A stretch of DNA of 64,000 nt, from assembly GCA_964517875.1 (NCBI GenBank), contig CAZFEU010000001.1, positions 1 to 64,000 on the forward strand, given 5' to 3'. The notes beneath the pieces were generated by a model that worked only from the letters and a program-made list of their open reading frames with translations, was not told where the DNA came from and ran no database searches. The position numbers and the translations under genes are program-made. Shown here piece after piece: positions 16,988 through 26,741 of the stretch (position 1 is the stretch's first letter; each line of letters starts with the position of its first letter). This stretch comes from JAJPXC01 sp964517875. GTDB taxonomy: Bacteria > Bacteroidota > Bacteroidia > Bacteroidales > Muribaculaceae.

Positions 16988-18232
16988 ATGAGTAAGATTA
17001 GATCAACTAAAATAGAATATGCAGTCAATAGTCCTAATAATGAAAAAAAACGATTGCGTTTTGGATTAAATTCCTGGTGGTTGTGGACTATAGTTGCTTT
17101 TATTGTAGTGGGAGTTGGGGTAGCTCTATACTTTTGGCTCAGGGATGTTCCTGTTGAAGAAATCCCGCCAACAGTAGAGATCGAAGAAGTTACTACTGAT
17201 AATATAAATATATATGGTGAATATGTTGGACGAGTGAGAGCACAGCAATTTATCGAAATCCATGCCCGTGTAGAAGGATATCTGGAGAGTATGCTTTTTA
17301 AGGAAGGATCGTTTATCAGTAAGGGGCAAACATTGTTTGTTATCGATCCTCAGGTGTATAAAGCCCACGTCAACAAAGCACGTGCCCAACTTAATAAAGC
17401 TCGTGCGCAAGCTCTGAAAGCTGAACGTGATTTAAAACGAATACGTCCTCTTTTCGAACAGAATGCCGCTTCACAGCTCGACCTTGACAATGCTGTGGCA
17501 GCTTATGAAACGGCAGCTTCAGAAGTTGTGGTTTGTGAAGCTGACCTTACTCAAGCCGAATTGATTTTGAGCTACACGCAGGTGAAAGCGCCTATATCAG
17601 GATATATTTCCGAACGCATGGTAGATATAGGTTCTCTTGTTGGCCCCACCTCAGGAAAATCCCTGCTCGCCACCGTTGTTAAGAGCGACACGATGTGTAT
17701 TGACTTTTCGATGACAGCGCTCGACTATCTTCGTAGCAAGGAGCGTAATGTCAACTTAGGTTCTCACGATGCCGGTAGAAAATGGGATTCATACGTAACA
17801 GTGACACTCGCTGATGGATCTATATACCCATATCAGGGCTTAGTGGATTTTGCCGATCCACAGGTCGATCCTACAACAGGTACTTTCTCTGTTCGTGCTG
17901 AAATGCCCAATCCCGATCATAATCTTCTACCTGGCGAATATACGCGAGTTAAGGTGCTCCTTGATGTGCGCGAGGATGCTATTCAAGTGCCCGTAAAAGC
18001 AGTTGAGATCGAAAAGGGTGGAACATATATTTATGTGTTGCGTCCCGACAATGTAGTAGAACGACGATTTATCGAAACCGGTCCTGAGCTCGGCAATTAT
18101 GTGATAGTGGAGCGCGGACTCGACGCTGGAGAAAAAATTGTAGTGGAAGGTATCAACAAACTAAGTCATGGTATTAAGGTTAATCCAGTTGAAGCCCAAT
18201 CAGATACTGACAAGGAGAAGTCAAATCAGTAA
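16988..18232 (+). CDS. RND efflux periplasmic adaptor
   Basis: A 414-residue membrane fusion protein of the AcrA/MexE type linking the inner-membrane pump to the outer-membrane channel. One N-terminal membrane anchor spans about residues 29-51 (SWWLWTIVAFIVVGVGVALYFW). The lipoyl/barrel-sandwich halves (VEGYLESMLFKEGSFISKGQTLFVIDP and the later APISGYISERMVDIGSLVGP) flank a coiled-coil hairpin rich in Ala, Lys and Arg (about 125-190). A beta-barrel and membrane-proximal domain follow. It is first of a three-gene set, 12 bases before the pump gene. Substrates cannot be predicted. Confidence 0.94.
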   Translation: MSKIRSTKIEYAVNSPNNEKKRLRFGLNSWWLWTIVAFIVVGVGVALYFWLRDVPVEEIPPTVEIEEVTTDNINIYGEYVGRVRAQQFIEIHARVEGYLESMLFKEGSFISKGQTLFVIDPQVYKAHVNKARAQLNKARAQALKAERDLKRIRPLFEQNAASQLDLDNAVAAYETAASEVVVCEADLTQAELILSYTQVKAPISGYISERMVDIGSLVGPTSGKSLLATVVKSDTMCIDFSMTALDYLRSKERNVNLGSHDAGRKWDSYVTVTLADGSIYPYQGLVDFADPQVDPTTGTFSVRAEMPNPDHNLLPGEYTRVKVLLDVREDAIQVPVKAVEIEKGGTYIYVLRPDNVVERRFIETGPELGNYVIVERGLDAGEKIVVEGINKLSHGIKVNPVEAQSDTDKEKSNQ

Positions 18233-18244
18233 AATGTCAAAACG

Positions 18245-21200
18245 ATGAACCGTAACTTCTTCCTTGAGCATCCGGTATTTTCGATAGTAATATCCATCGT
18301 GATTTTCATTGTGGGTATTATAGGACTGGTTTGCCTTCCTGTAGATCAATATCCACAGATTACTCCACCGGTAGTGCGCGTGTCGGCATCGTATCCAGGT
18401 GCTGATGCTAATACTGTAACACAAGCTGTTGCGACCCCCATAGAGCAGGAGCTAAATGGTACTCCCGGCATGATTTACATGAGTTCTTCATGCTCAAATT
18501 CAGGAGGCTTCAATGCGTTAATAACTTTTGATATAGATACCGACCCTGAGCTTGCTGCTGTTGATATACAGAACCGACTCAAAAAGGCAGAGTCGCGACT
18601 GCCGGCTGAAGTAGTGCAAAATGGTATTTCAGTATCTAAGGAAACTGCGAGCCGACTGATGACAATAACCATACAGAGCGATGACCCTAAGTATGATGAA
18701 GTGTATCTCAGCAACTATACAACACTTAACGTAATCGACCCGATACGTCGAATACCTGGCGTAGGAAGCGTGTCGAACGTAGGCGGGCGTTACTATGCGA
18801 TGCAGATATGGGTATCACCCGATAAGTTGGCTAATTTAGGTCTGACGGTAAAAGATATTCAAAATGCACTAAAGGATCAGAACCGCGAATCGGCAGCCGG
18901 CGTGCTTGGCCAGGCCCCTGCAGCCGACATTGACTTGACTATGCCTATCATAGCCCGCGGACGATTATCGTCGGTATCTGAATTTGAGGATATCGTGCTA
19001 CGCGCTGAACCCGAGCAGGGATCTATAATTCGTCTGAAGGACGTGGCAACAGTGTCGCTTGAGGCTGCGAGCTACACTACCGAGAGCGGTATTAACGGAG
19101 GTAATGCTGCCGTTATCAATATCAATATGCTCCCCGGCGCCAATGCCATCGAAGTGGCTAATGCGGTTAAGGCTGAGATGGCGCAGATAGCTAAAGGATT
19201 TCCCGAGGGTATAACCTACGATATACCCTTTGATATGACAACATACATATCGGAGTCAATTCACCACGTTTACCGTACCTTCTTTGAAGCACTGTTGCTG
19301 GTGATTCTCATTGTGTTCCTGTCGTTGCAAAACTGGAGGGCGACACTTATCCCGGTAATAGCCGTGCCGATATCACTTGTGGGCACCTTCGGCGTGATGC
19401 TTGTCTTTGGCTTCTCTCTCAACATGCTTACACTTTTAGGCCTGATTCTCGCAATTGGTATCGTGGTTGATGATGCAATCGTGGTGGTGGAGAATGTAGA
19501 TCGAATAACGAATGCGGAGCATCTGTCGCCGTATGATGCTACAGCTAAGGCGATGAAGGGTTTAGGTAGCGCACTTGTGGCAATGTCTCTGGTACTGTGT
19601 GCGGTATTCGTGCCTGTAAGCTTTCTGCCAGGCATCACCGGGCAGCTGTATCGTCAGTTTACGGTGACAATTGCTGTATCGGTGATTATATCCACTATAG
19701 TGGCTTTGACCCTTACACCCGTGATGTGCGCTAAACTGCTGAAGCCATATGACGGGAAGAAAAAATCGCGTTTCTTCCGCTTGATTAATTATTGGCTCAA
19801 TAGAGGCAACAGATATTATGGAGGTATTATCCGTGTGGCAGTAAGGCGACCCCGTAGGATGCTTGCACTCTTTGGCGTGGCTTTAGCATTGATGTGGGTT
19901 ATGAGCGAACTAATTCCCACAAGCTTTATGAGCCCCGAAGATCAGGGATATTTTACAGTTGAGCTGGAGCTTCCTGAAGGTGCCACTATAGAACGTACCC
20001 GAAAGATTACAGATCGAGCCATGCATGAATTGATGGCCAACCCCGATGTGGAGTATGTACTTAATGTCACGGGATCTTCTCCAAGGGTGGGAACAAACTC
20101 AGCACATGCACAACTCACGGTGATACTTAAACCATGGGAAGAAAGAGAAAACACTAATATAAATCAGATTAAGGAGCAAATTCGAGATCAATTGTCGCAA
20201 TACCCTGAATGTAATGTTTACATGTTCTCTCCGGCCATAATACCTGGATTGGGTACGTCAGGAGGTTTTGAAATGGTGCTGGAAGCACGAGGCGATGCAA
20301 CATATGATGATTTGAGAAATGCGGTTGATACCTTAAAATATTATGCCTCGAAATCAGGCATAGTCAATGACCTTTCCACATCAATGCAAGATGACATACC
20401 GCAAGTATACTTCGATGTGGATCGTGACGAAGCAAAAATGCATGGTATACCCGTGAGCGATATATTCTCAACGATGAAGGCTTTTACAGGCTCGATATAC
20501 GTTAATGATTTCAACATGTTCAACCGCATATATCGTGTGTATATCCAGGCTGAAGCTCCTTATCGTTCCTATCGTGACAATATCAACCTTTATTATGTGC
20601 GAGGAGCCAATGGCACTATGGTGCCCATTACTTCGCTCGGTACAACAGAATATACAACAGGCCCGGGCACTATGTCGCGCTTTAACATGTTTAATGCCGT
20701 CACTATCTCGGGCGAGGCTACTTCTGGTCATAGTACCGGACAAGCAATGGCAACCCTGGAGCGGATAGTGAAAGAACATCTGCCCGATAATATAGGAATT
20801 GAATGGAGCGGATTGTCATATCAGGAACAACATGAGAGTGGAAACACGGCATTGGTGTTGGGTTTGGCTTTTCTGTTCGTCTTCCTCGTATTAGCTGCGC
20901 TATACGAGAGTTGGAGCGTCCCGTTGGCAGTGATTCTGTCGCTTCCGGTGGCAGGTGTTGGTGCTTTCTTGGGCATCATGATATGTGGACTCGACAATGG
21001 TGTATATTTTCAAATCGGACTTGTGATGCTTGTGGGGCTCGTGGCGAAGAATGCGATCCTGATTGTTGAATTTGCCAAAACTGAGGTTGAGAGAGGGTGT
21101 GACGCTGTTACAGCTGCACTACGTTCTGCACGCCTTCGCTTCCGTCCCATTGTGATGACATCGCTTGCCTTCATGCTTGGACTATTACCACTTGTAATGG

Positions 21201-21355
21201 CTACCGGTCCTGGTTCGGCTGCCCGCCGCGACATTGGCACCGGTGTTTTCTTCGGTATGGTTGCCGCCATCACAATAGGCATAGTGTTTGTGCCCTTCTT
21301 CTTTGTATTGATCAATAAACTTATGGCAAAACGTAGTTTCCGAAAATCAAAATGA
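18245..21355 (+). CDS. RND multidrug efflux pump, AcrB type
   Basis: A 1036-residue inner-membrane proton-driven pump of the hydrophobe/amphiphile (HAE1) RND family. It opens with NRNFFLEHPVFSIVISIVIFIVG and the conserved VDQYPQITPP. The proton-relay helix 4 carries GLILAIGIVVDDAIVVVENVDR with its paired aspartates near residue 410, and the second transmembrane set ends with MVGLVAKNAILIVEFA and PLVMATGPGSAARRDIGTGV. Length and the two large periplasmic loops are standard. The stop overlaps the start of the outer-membrane gene by 4 bases (ATGA). Confidence 0.96.
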   Translation: MNRNFFLEHPVFSIVISIVIFIVGIIGLVCLPVDQYPQITPPVVRVSASYPGADANTVTQAVATPIEQELNGTPGMIYMSSSCSNSGGFNALITFDIDTDPELAAVDIQNRLKKAESRLPAEVVQNGISVSKETASRLMTITIQSDDPKYDEVYLSNYTTLNVIDPIRRIPGVGSVSNVGGRYYAMQIWVSPDKLANLGLTVKDIQNALKDQNRESAAGVLGQAPAADIDLTMPIIARGRLSSVSEFEDIVLRAEPEQGSIIRLKDVATVSLEAASYTTESGINGGNAAVININMLPGANAIEVANAVKAEMAQIAKGFPEGITYDIPFDMTTYISESIHHVYRTFFEALLLVILIVFLSLQNWRATLIPVIAVPISLVGTFGVMLVFGFSLNMLTLLGLILAIGIVVDDAIVVVENVDRITNAEHLSPYDATAKAMKGLGSALVAMSLVLCAVFVPVSFLPGITGQLYRQFTVTIAVSVIISTIVALTLTPVMCAKLLKPYDGKKKSRFFRLINYWLNRGNRYYGGIIRVAVRRPRRMLALFGVALALMWVMSELIPTSFMSPEDQGYFTVELELPEGATIERTRKITDRAMHELMANPDVEYVLNVTGSSPRVGTNSAHAQLTVILKPWEERENTNINQIKEQIRDQLSQYPECNVYMFSPAIIPGLGTSGGFEMVLEARGDATYDDLRNAVDTLKYYASKSGIVNDLSTSMQDDIPQVYFDVDRDEAKMHGIPVSDIFSTMKAFTGSIYVNDFNMFNRIYRVYIQAEAPYRSYRDNINLYYVRGANGTMVPITSLGTTEYTTGPGTMSRFNMFNAVTISGEATSGHSTGQAMATLERIVKEHLPDNIGIEWSGLSYQEQHESGNTALVLGLAFLFVFLVLAALYESWSVPLAVILSLPVAGVGAFLGIMICGLDNGVYFQIGLVMLVGLVAKNAILIVEFAKTEVERGCDAVTAALRSARLRFRPIVMTSLAFMLGLLPLVMATGPGSAARRDIGTGVFFGMVAAITIGIVFVPFFFVLINKLMAKRSFRKSK

Positions 21356-22719
21356 AACATATAATATACGCTTTATTTCTCGTTGTAGTAGTATCTGGTT
21401 GCTCCGGTGTTAAGGGGTTGAGAGAGCCTGATGTAAAGGTTCCGTCGGTCTATATAGATAATGCGGGTGTTGACTCCACAACAATTGCCGACATGACATG
21501 GTGGGAATTTTACACTGATTCTACCTTACGTGTCGTTATAAGCAAGACTCTTAACCACAATCATGATATTCTTAAGGCGGCAGCCACAGTTGAGGAAATG
21601 CGCCAACTTTATGGGATAGAACGGCTTAACTACACACCCGAAATTAATGCCATCATAGGAGGCACTAAGGAAACAACCGACTACTATGGAGAGAGTTTTT
21701 CTAATTCTCCGGAATTATCCATAAAAGGCACAATAAATTGGGAAGTGAACCTTTGGGGCTCTTTATCATGGGCACGCAAGCAGAGTCAGTCGCAATACCG
21801 AGCATCGGAGGAGGATTTAAGGGGTATGAGGATGACACTGATAGCTGAGGCTGCTTCGACTTATTTCGATCTGTTAGCGCTCGACAATCATTTCGCCATA
21901 GTGCGACGAACGCTTTCCACGAGGGCTGAAGCACTTGAGCAGGCAAGAATCAGATTCGAAGGTGGACTGACTTCCGAAACTGTCTATCAGCAAGCAAAGG
22001 TAGAGTATGCTACCACGGCATCGCTTATTCCAGATTTGGAACGGCGTATAACAGTATGTTGCAATAAACTTACTATGCTTATGGGGGAGTTGCCCGGCGA
22101 AGTAAGACGGCAGGATGGATTTCCGTTGTATCTTTCGTTGCCTGATTCTCTTCCCGTGGGATTGCCCTCTGAACTGCTGAAACGACGCCCGGATGTGCGT
22201 GGTTCTGAGTTGCGGTTGCAAGCCGCCATGGCCAACGTCGGAATGAAGTATGCTGACCGTTTCCCTAATCTTCGACTTAGCGTCACTGGTGGTTGGGAAA
22301 ACGACGAAGTGGCACACTGGCTCCAATCACCTTACTCTTATCTGCTCGGAAACATTGCTGGCACTATATTTGATTTCGGTAAGAGAAAACGTAAATACAA
22401 GGCAGCAATCGCTGCTTACGACCGTGCCCGATACACTTATGAGCAAAGTGTAATCGCTGCTTTTACTGAAGTAAATGATGCCATTATAACACTACGCAAA
22501 AAGCATGAAGCATCATTGCTCCAATCGCAACTAAGCGATGCTGCTGCAAAGTATGTAAAGCTTGCAGCTTTGCAATATCGCGCAGGTTCGCTTAACTATC
22601 TTGATGTTCTCGATGCGCAGCGCCGCTTTTTTGACGCTCAGATAGGTGTAAATTATGCCCTGCGTGATGAGTACCTGGCAATGGTAAATCTCTATCTGGT
22701 ACTTGGCGGAGGGTGGTAG
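21352..22719 (+). CDS. Outer-membrane efflux lipoprotein (NodT/OprM type)
   Basis: A 455-residue TolC-like channel. The signal peptide ends in a lipobox SGC near residue 17, so it is a lipoprotein of the NodT/OprM class. Two OEP repeats are visible, the first with WWEFYTDSTLRVVISKTLNHNHDILKA and the second ending QYRAGSLNYLDVLDAQRRFF. The marker ELLKRRPDVRGSELRL lies near residue 278. It completes the adaptor-pump-channel set. It ends 1 base before the convergent ygiQ-like gene, with no terminator visible between them. Confidence 0.95.
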   Translation: MKHIIYALFLVVVVSGCSGVKGLREPDVKVPSVYIDNAGVDSTTIADMTWWEFYTDSTLRVVISKTLNHNHDILKAAATVEEMRQLYGIERLNYTPEINAIIGGTKETTDYYGESFSNSPELSIKGTINWEVNLWGSLSWARKQSQSQYRASEEDLRGMRMTLIAEAASTYFDLLALDNHFAIVRRTLSTRAEALEQARIRFEGGLTSETVYQQAKVEYATTASLIPDLERRITVCCNKLTMLMGELPGEVRRQDGFPLYLSLPDSLPVGLPSELLKRRPDVRGSELRLQAAMANVGMKYADRFPNLRLSVTGGWENDEVAHWLQSPYSYLLGNIAGTIFDFGKRKRKYKAAIAAYDRARYTYEQSVIAAFTEVNDAIITLRKKHEASLLQSQLSDAAAKYVKLAALQYRAGSLNYLDVLDAQRRFFDAQIGVNYALRDEYLAMVNLYLVLGGGW

Positions 22720-22720
22720 C

Positions 22721-24544
22721 TTAACGGCCAAATAGCTGCGCTATAAGGTCGGGACGGTGCAGACGTCGTAGAGCGTTAACAATATCATGACGGTAAGCCC
22801 GGTCGTACCAGAAAAAGTAACGACGTTGAGCAAGCTTCTCAGCTGCCGATGTGGCGGTGAAGATTTTTTCACCGGTATATGGGTGAAAACCGGTATAGAA
22901 TATTTCTGTAGCGAGTGTGAGTGGTGTAGGTGTGAAATCCTGCACTTGCTCAAGTCTTAGATTCAGAGCTTTTGTTTTTATCGCCAGTTGTGCCATGTCA
23001 ATCTCGTGGCACCCGGGATGGCTGGAAATAAAATAGGGTATCAGCTGTTGATTGAGCCGGTGTTTGTGGTTGACTTGCTCGAATATTTGCTCAAACCTGT
23101 AATATAGATCGAACGATGGCTTGCGCATCACCTTGAGCACATCATCCTCTGTATGCTCGGGCGCAACCTTTAGTCGACCTGAAACGTGGTGAGCTATCAG
23201 CTCCTCGTTGTAACGACGATTGGTCTCGTCGATGCGCTTGTTGCCGGTGTGGTGCATAGATAAGTCGTAGCGTACACCCGATCCAATAAACGATTTCTTC
23301 ACTTTGGGGTTGGCATCAACGGCATGGTATATGTCAAGAAGTTGAGCGTGGTCGGTATTTAAGTTGGAGCAAATTTGAGGGTGAAGGCATGACGGACGTA
23401 GGCATTTGTCACATATCGATAGGTCTTTGCCTCGCATATTGTACATGTTGGCCGATGGCCCTCCCAAGTCGCTGATATACCCCTTGAAGTCGGGCATTTG
23501 TGTCACCTGTTCAACTTCACGCAGTATCGACTCCTTACTGCGCGATGCAATAAACTTACCCTGATGTGCAGAGATCGTGCAGAATGCACAGCCGCCGAAA
23601 CACCCGCGGTGCATATTGACCGAGTGACGTATCATTTCGTACGCCGGTATACGCTTGCCACGGTAGCGTGGGTGAGGTAGTCGGGTGTACGGAAGATCGA
23701 ATGAACGGTCAATTTGCTCGGTTGTCATTGGTGGAAGCATGGGGTTGACGCGCACCACCTTGTCGTTATACTCCTGCCATAGAGTAGCTCCTCCTTTGCG
23801 ACGATTGCTCTGCTGCTCAAGATGCCTGAAGTTAGCTGCTTGTAAGCGTTTATCCCGGTGGCAGTGCTCCCAAGAGTTGAGTATTATATTTGTATCGTCA
23901 CTCTGGGGAAGCTCAATAGCCGGACGCAACATCGCTGTTTGCGGTACGTCAGTGATTTCAGATATAGGTTCACCCGCTTTAAGTCGTCGTGCTATCTCTA
24001 CTATCGGAATCTCCCCCATGCCGTATATTAGCATATCGACTGGTGCATCAAGTAATATTGACGGTCGTAGTCGGTCCTGCCAATAGTCGAAATGACTGAC
24101 GCGACGCATTGATGCCTCGATACCACCGGCGATTATCGGAGTGTCGGGATATAGCTTTCGTAGAATTTCGGAGTAAACTATTGTGGGGTAGTCGGGGCGC
24201 GCGCCGTGTCGACCATCTGGTGTATAGGCATCGTCGCTACGTCGACGCCGGTTGGCAGTGTAATGATTGACCATGGAGTCCATCGCACCTGCCGATACTC
24301 CAAAAAATAATTTTGGTATGCCGAATTTACGGAAGTCGCGTAGGTCGTCTTGCCAGTTGGGTTGAGGCACTATAGCCACCCTGTAGCCATGTGATTGCAG
24401 CACACGCCCAAGCACCGCCGCCGCAAACGATGGATGATCAACGTAAGCATCGCCAGAGAAGAGGACTACATCAACATAATCCCAACCCAACGCTTTCATT
24501 TCTTTAACCGAAGTGGGTAGCCATTTTGTGGTATCTGGTATCAT
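22721..24544 (-). CDS. YgiQ-family radical SAM protein
   Basis: A 607-residue member of the YgiQ (UPF0313) radical SAM family. The N-terminal domain resembles a cobalamin-binding fold (about 1-150, with SHGYRVAIVPQPNWQDD). The iron-sulfur/SAM motif CFGGCAFC is near residue 313, in the sequence HRGCFGGCAFCTISAHQGK. A C-terminal extension (DUF3362) follows, with QVQDFTPTPLTLATEIFYTG. The substrate of this family is unknown. Its start overlaps the uvrB stop by 4 bases, so it is translated with uvrB; that linkage may be only organisational. Confidence 0.92.
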   Translation of the reverse strand: MIPDTTKWLPTSVKEMKALGWDYVDVVLFSGDAYVDHPSFAAAVLGRVLQSHGYRVAIVPQPNWQDDLRDFRKFGIPKLFFGVSAGAMDSMVNHYTANRRRRSDDAYTPDGRHGARPDYPTIVYSEILRKLYPDTPIIAGGIEASMRRVSHFDYWQDRLRPSILLDAPVDMLIYGMGEIPIVEIARRLKAGEPISEITDVPQTAMLRPAIELPQSDDTNIILNSWEHCHRDKRLQAANFRHLEQQSNRRKGGATLWQEYNDKVVRVNPMLPPMTTEQIDRSFDLPYTRLPHPRYRGKRIPAYEMIRHSVNMHRGCFGGCAFCTISAHQGKFIASRSKESILREVEQVTQMPDFKGYISDLGGPSANMYNMRGKDLSICDKCLRPSCLHPQICSNLNTDHAQLLDIYHAVDANPKVKKSFIGSGVRYDLSMHHTGNKRIDETNRRYNEELIAHHVSGRLKVAPEHTEDDVLKVMRKPSFDLYYRFEQIFEQVNHKHRLNQQLIPYFISSHPGCHEIDMAQLAIKTKALNLRLEQVQDFTPTPLTLATEIFYTGFHPYTGEKIFTATSAAEKLAQRRYFFWYDRAYRHDIVNALRRLHRPDLIAQLFGR

Positions 24545-26604
24545 GCCTTGTCGAGTAGATCTTGCATTTTGAGCATCTCGTCGCGCAGACGTGCTGCTTC
24601 AATAAATTCCATATTCTTTGCTGCCTGCATCATTTGATCCCGAGTTCGGTCAATAGAGCGTCGCAGTTCGTCAGGGTTCATATACGGTATCACCGGGTCG
24701 GCTGCTATGTTGTCCGACTCTGTCATGTCATAATCGTATGGACGTGGAGCCGGGGATGAAGCTTTGGTTCGCTGTGGGATATGCTGACGCTCTGTAGTTT
24801 TCTCCTCCTTGTCAACACCGATAATCTGTCGGCGTGCTTTCACAATGGCTTGTGGTGTTATGCCGTGCTCCTCGTTATAGGCCAACTGGAGTGATCGGCG
24901 ACGGTTTGTCTCATCGATGGTGAGTTGCATCGATTCTGTGATCTTGTCGGCATACATTATCACTTTGCCATTGAGATTACGTGCGGCACGACCCACAGTC
25001 TGTGTGAGAGAACGATGAGAACGTAGGAAGCCCTCCTTGTCAGCGTCGAGAATGGCAACAAGCGATACCTCGGGTAGGTCAAGACCCTCGCGTAATAGAT
25101 TCACACCGATCAGCACGTCGTAGGTGCCGGCACGCAGGTCATCGAGTATACGAATGCGATCCATCGTCTCCACATCGGAGTGAATGTAGGCGGTGCGCAG
25201 TTTCATCTTCTGCATGTATTTGTCAAGCTCTTCGGCCATGCGTTTGGTGAGTGTTGTGACAAGTACTCGTTCGCCCAATTCTATACGCTGCTGAATCTCT
25301 TCTATGAGGTCGTCAATCTGATTGAGCGATGGACGTACCTCAATAACAGGGTCAAGCAATCCAGTGGGGCGTATAATCTGCTCCACTACCACACCCTCAC
25401 TCTGCGCAAGCTCATAATCGGCAGGGGTGGCCGATACATAGATGGTCTGATTTTGAAGATTCTCAAATTCTTCGAATTTCAAAGGACGATTGTCGAGCGC
25501 TGCGGGTAGACGGAAGCCATATTCCACCAAGTTCATCTTGCGCGAGAGGTCGCCACCATACATGGCTCGGATTTGAGGAATGGTGACGTGGCTTTCGTCA
25601 ATTATAGTAAGATAGTCCTTCGGAAAATAGTCAAGAAGACAGAAGGGACGCATCCCGGGTTCGCGGCCGTCGAAATAGCGGCTATAGTTCTCGATGCCTG
25701 AACAGTGCCCAATCTCGCGTATCATCTCCATATCGTAATTCACTCGCTCATCAAGGCGCTTAGCCTCAAGCTCGCGGCCTTCACGCTGGAAGAACGATAC
25801 CTGCTCGGTAAGGTCGACCGCTATCTGCGACAGTGCTGAATTGACACGCTCTTTGGAGGTGACAAAAATATTAGCGGGATAAATTTTGAAAGAATCATGG
25901 CTACCTAACGAAATACCCTCCTGAGGATGGATAGTTGATATCGATTCGATCTCATCACCCCAAAATGTAACTCGTATGGTTATTTCCTCATAAGCCAAGC
26001 GAATATCGACAGTGTCACCCTTGACGCGGAACGTGCCTCGCGACGGCTCTATCTCATTGCGCGAGTAAAGTGCGTCAACAAGTTTGCGCAGAAATACGTT
26101 ACGCGCTATTTTTTGTCCAACCTTGATTTCTACAACATTGCTGTGAAAATCCTCGGGATTGCCGATGCCATAAAGACATGACACCGACGACACAACAATT
26201 ACGTCTCTCCTGCCTGATAGGAGTGCCGATGTTGTGGCAAGGCGCAGCTTGTCAATCTCATCATTGATCATCAGGTCTTTTTCGATGTACTTGTCGACCG
26301 ACGGGATATAAGCCTCAGGCTGATAATAGTCGTAATACGACACAAAATATTGCACCGAATTGTTGGGAAAAAATGACTTGAACTCGCTGTAGAGCTGTGC
26401 TGCGAGCGTTTTGTTGTGGCTAAGAATGAGGGTGGGGCGCTTCACCTGTTGAATCACATTGGCCATGGTGAACGTCTTGCCAGAGCCTGTTACTCCAAGC
26501 AGCGTTTGAGCCGGGAGACCTTGATTGATACCATCCACCAATTCCTTGATTGCCTGTGGCTGGCTCCCCGTAGGTTGATATGTTGAGCTGAGTTGGAAAT
26601 CCAT
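24541..26604 (-). CDS. uvrB: Excinuclease ABC subunit B
   Basis: A 687-residue UvrB, the damage-verifying helicase-like subunit of nucleotide excision repair. Walker A GVTGSGKT is at residues 37-44. The beta-hairpin YYDYYQPEAYIP follows near residue 90-103, then the DESH box, helicase motif VI QTVGRAARN, and the C-terminal UVR motif (about 640-685, NMEFIEAARLRDEM) that contacts UvrC. I chose the ATG at 26604, giving the standard MDFQLSSTYQPTGSQ start; the longer frame from 26646 runs through the promoter box at 26611-26618. Confidence 0.97.
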   Translation of the reverse strand: MDFQLSSTYQPTGSQPQAIKELVDGINQGLPAQTLLGVTGSGKTFTMANVIQQVKRPTLILSHNKTLAAQLYSEFKSFFPNNSVQYFVSYYDYYQPEAYIPSVDKYIEKDLMINDEIDKLRLATTSALLSGRRDVIVVSSVSCLYGIGNPEDFHSNVVEIKVGQKIARNVFLRKLVDALYSRNEIEPSRGTFRVKGDTVDIRLAYEEITIRVTFWGDEIESISTIHPQEGISLGSHDSFKIYPANIFVTSKERVNSALSQIAVDLTEQVSFFQREGRELEAKRLDERVNYDMEMIREIGHCSGIENYSRYFDGREPGMRPFCLLDYFPKDYLTIIDESHVTIPQIRAMYGGDLSRKMNLVEYGFRLPAALDNRPLKFEEFENLQNQTIYVSATPADYELAQSEGVVVEQIIRPTGLLDPVIEVRPSLNQIDDLIEEIQQRIELGERVLVTTLTKRMAEELDKYMQKMKLRTAYIHSDVETMDRIRILDDLRAGTYDVLIGVNLLREGLDLPEVSLVAILDADKEGFLRSHRSLTQTVGRAARNLNGKVIMYADKITESMQLTIDETNRRRSLQLAYNEEHGITPQAIVKARRQIIGVDKEEKTTERQHIPQRTKASSPAPRPYDYDMTESDNIAADPVIPYMNPDELRRSIDRTRDQMMQAAKNMEFIEAARLRDEMLKMQDLLDKA

Positions 26605-26610
26605 AACCCA

Positions 26611-26618
26611 CAAAGATA
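26611..26618 (-). promoter_or_regulatory. -7 promoter box for uvrB, near-leaderless
   Basis: Minus strand TATCTTTG, a perfect TAnnTTTG, ending 6 bases before the uvrB ATG. Transcription should begin at or next to the start codon. No matching -33 TTTG is seen. Confidence 0.5.
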
Positions 26619-26688
26619 CAAAACAAATCCTTAATCTCCTAACCATATACTCCCTTCGCTATTCTTTATAACGTTTTATAACATTGTC

Positions 26689-26720
26689 TTTGTCTAATAC
26701 GGGGATATTAACTACATTTG
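26689..26720 (+). promoter_or_regulatory. Consensus promoter for the WG-repeat kinase gene
   Basis: TTTG at 26689-26692, a 20-base spacer and TACATTTG at 26713-26720. Both elements match the Bacteroidota consensus. The predicted transcript start near 26726 lies upstream of the ATG at 26742 and excludes a TTG start at 26718. Confidence 0.85.
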
Positions 26721-26741
26721 CAAAAACTCAAACCAACATAT

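Noticed and set aside
26605..26646. Longer uvrB N-terminus
   Set aside because: Runs through the promoter box and departs from the standard UvrB start.
26718..26741. TTG start for the kinase gene
   Set aside because: Overlaps the -7 promoter box; the ATG at 26742 fits the predicted transcript.
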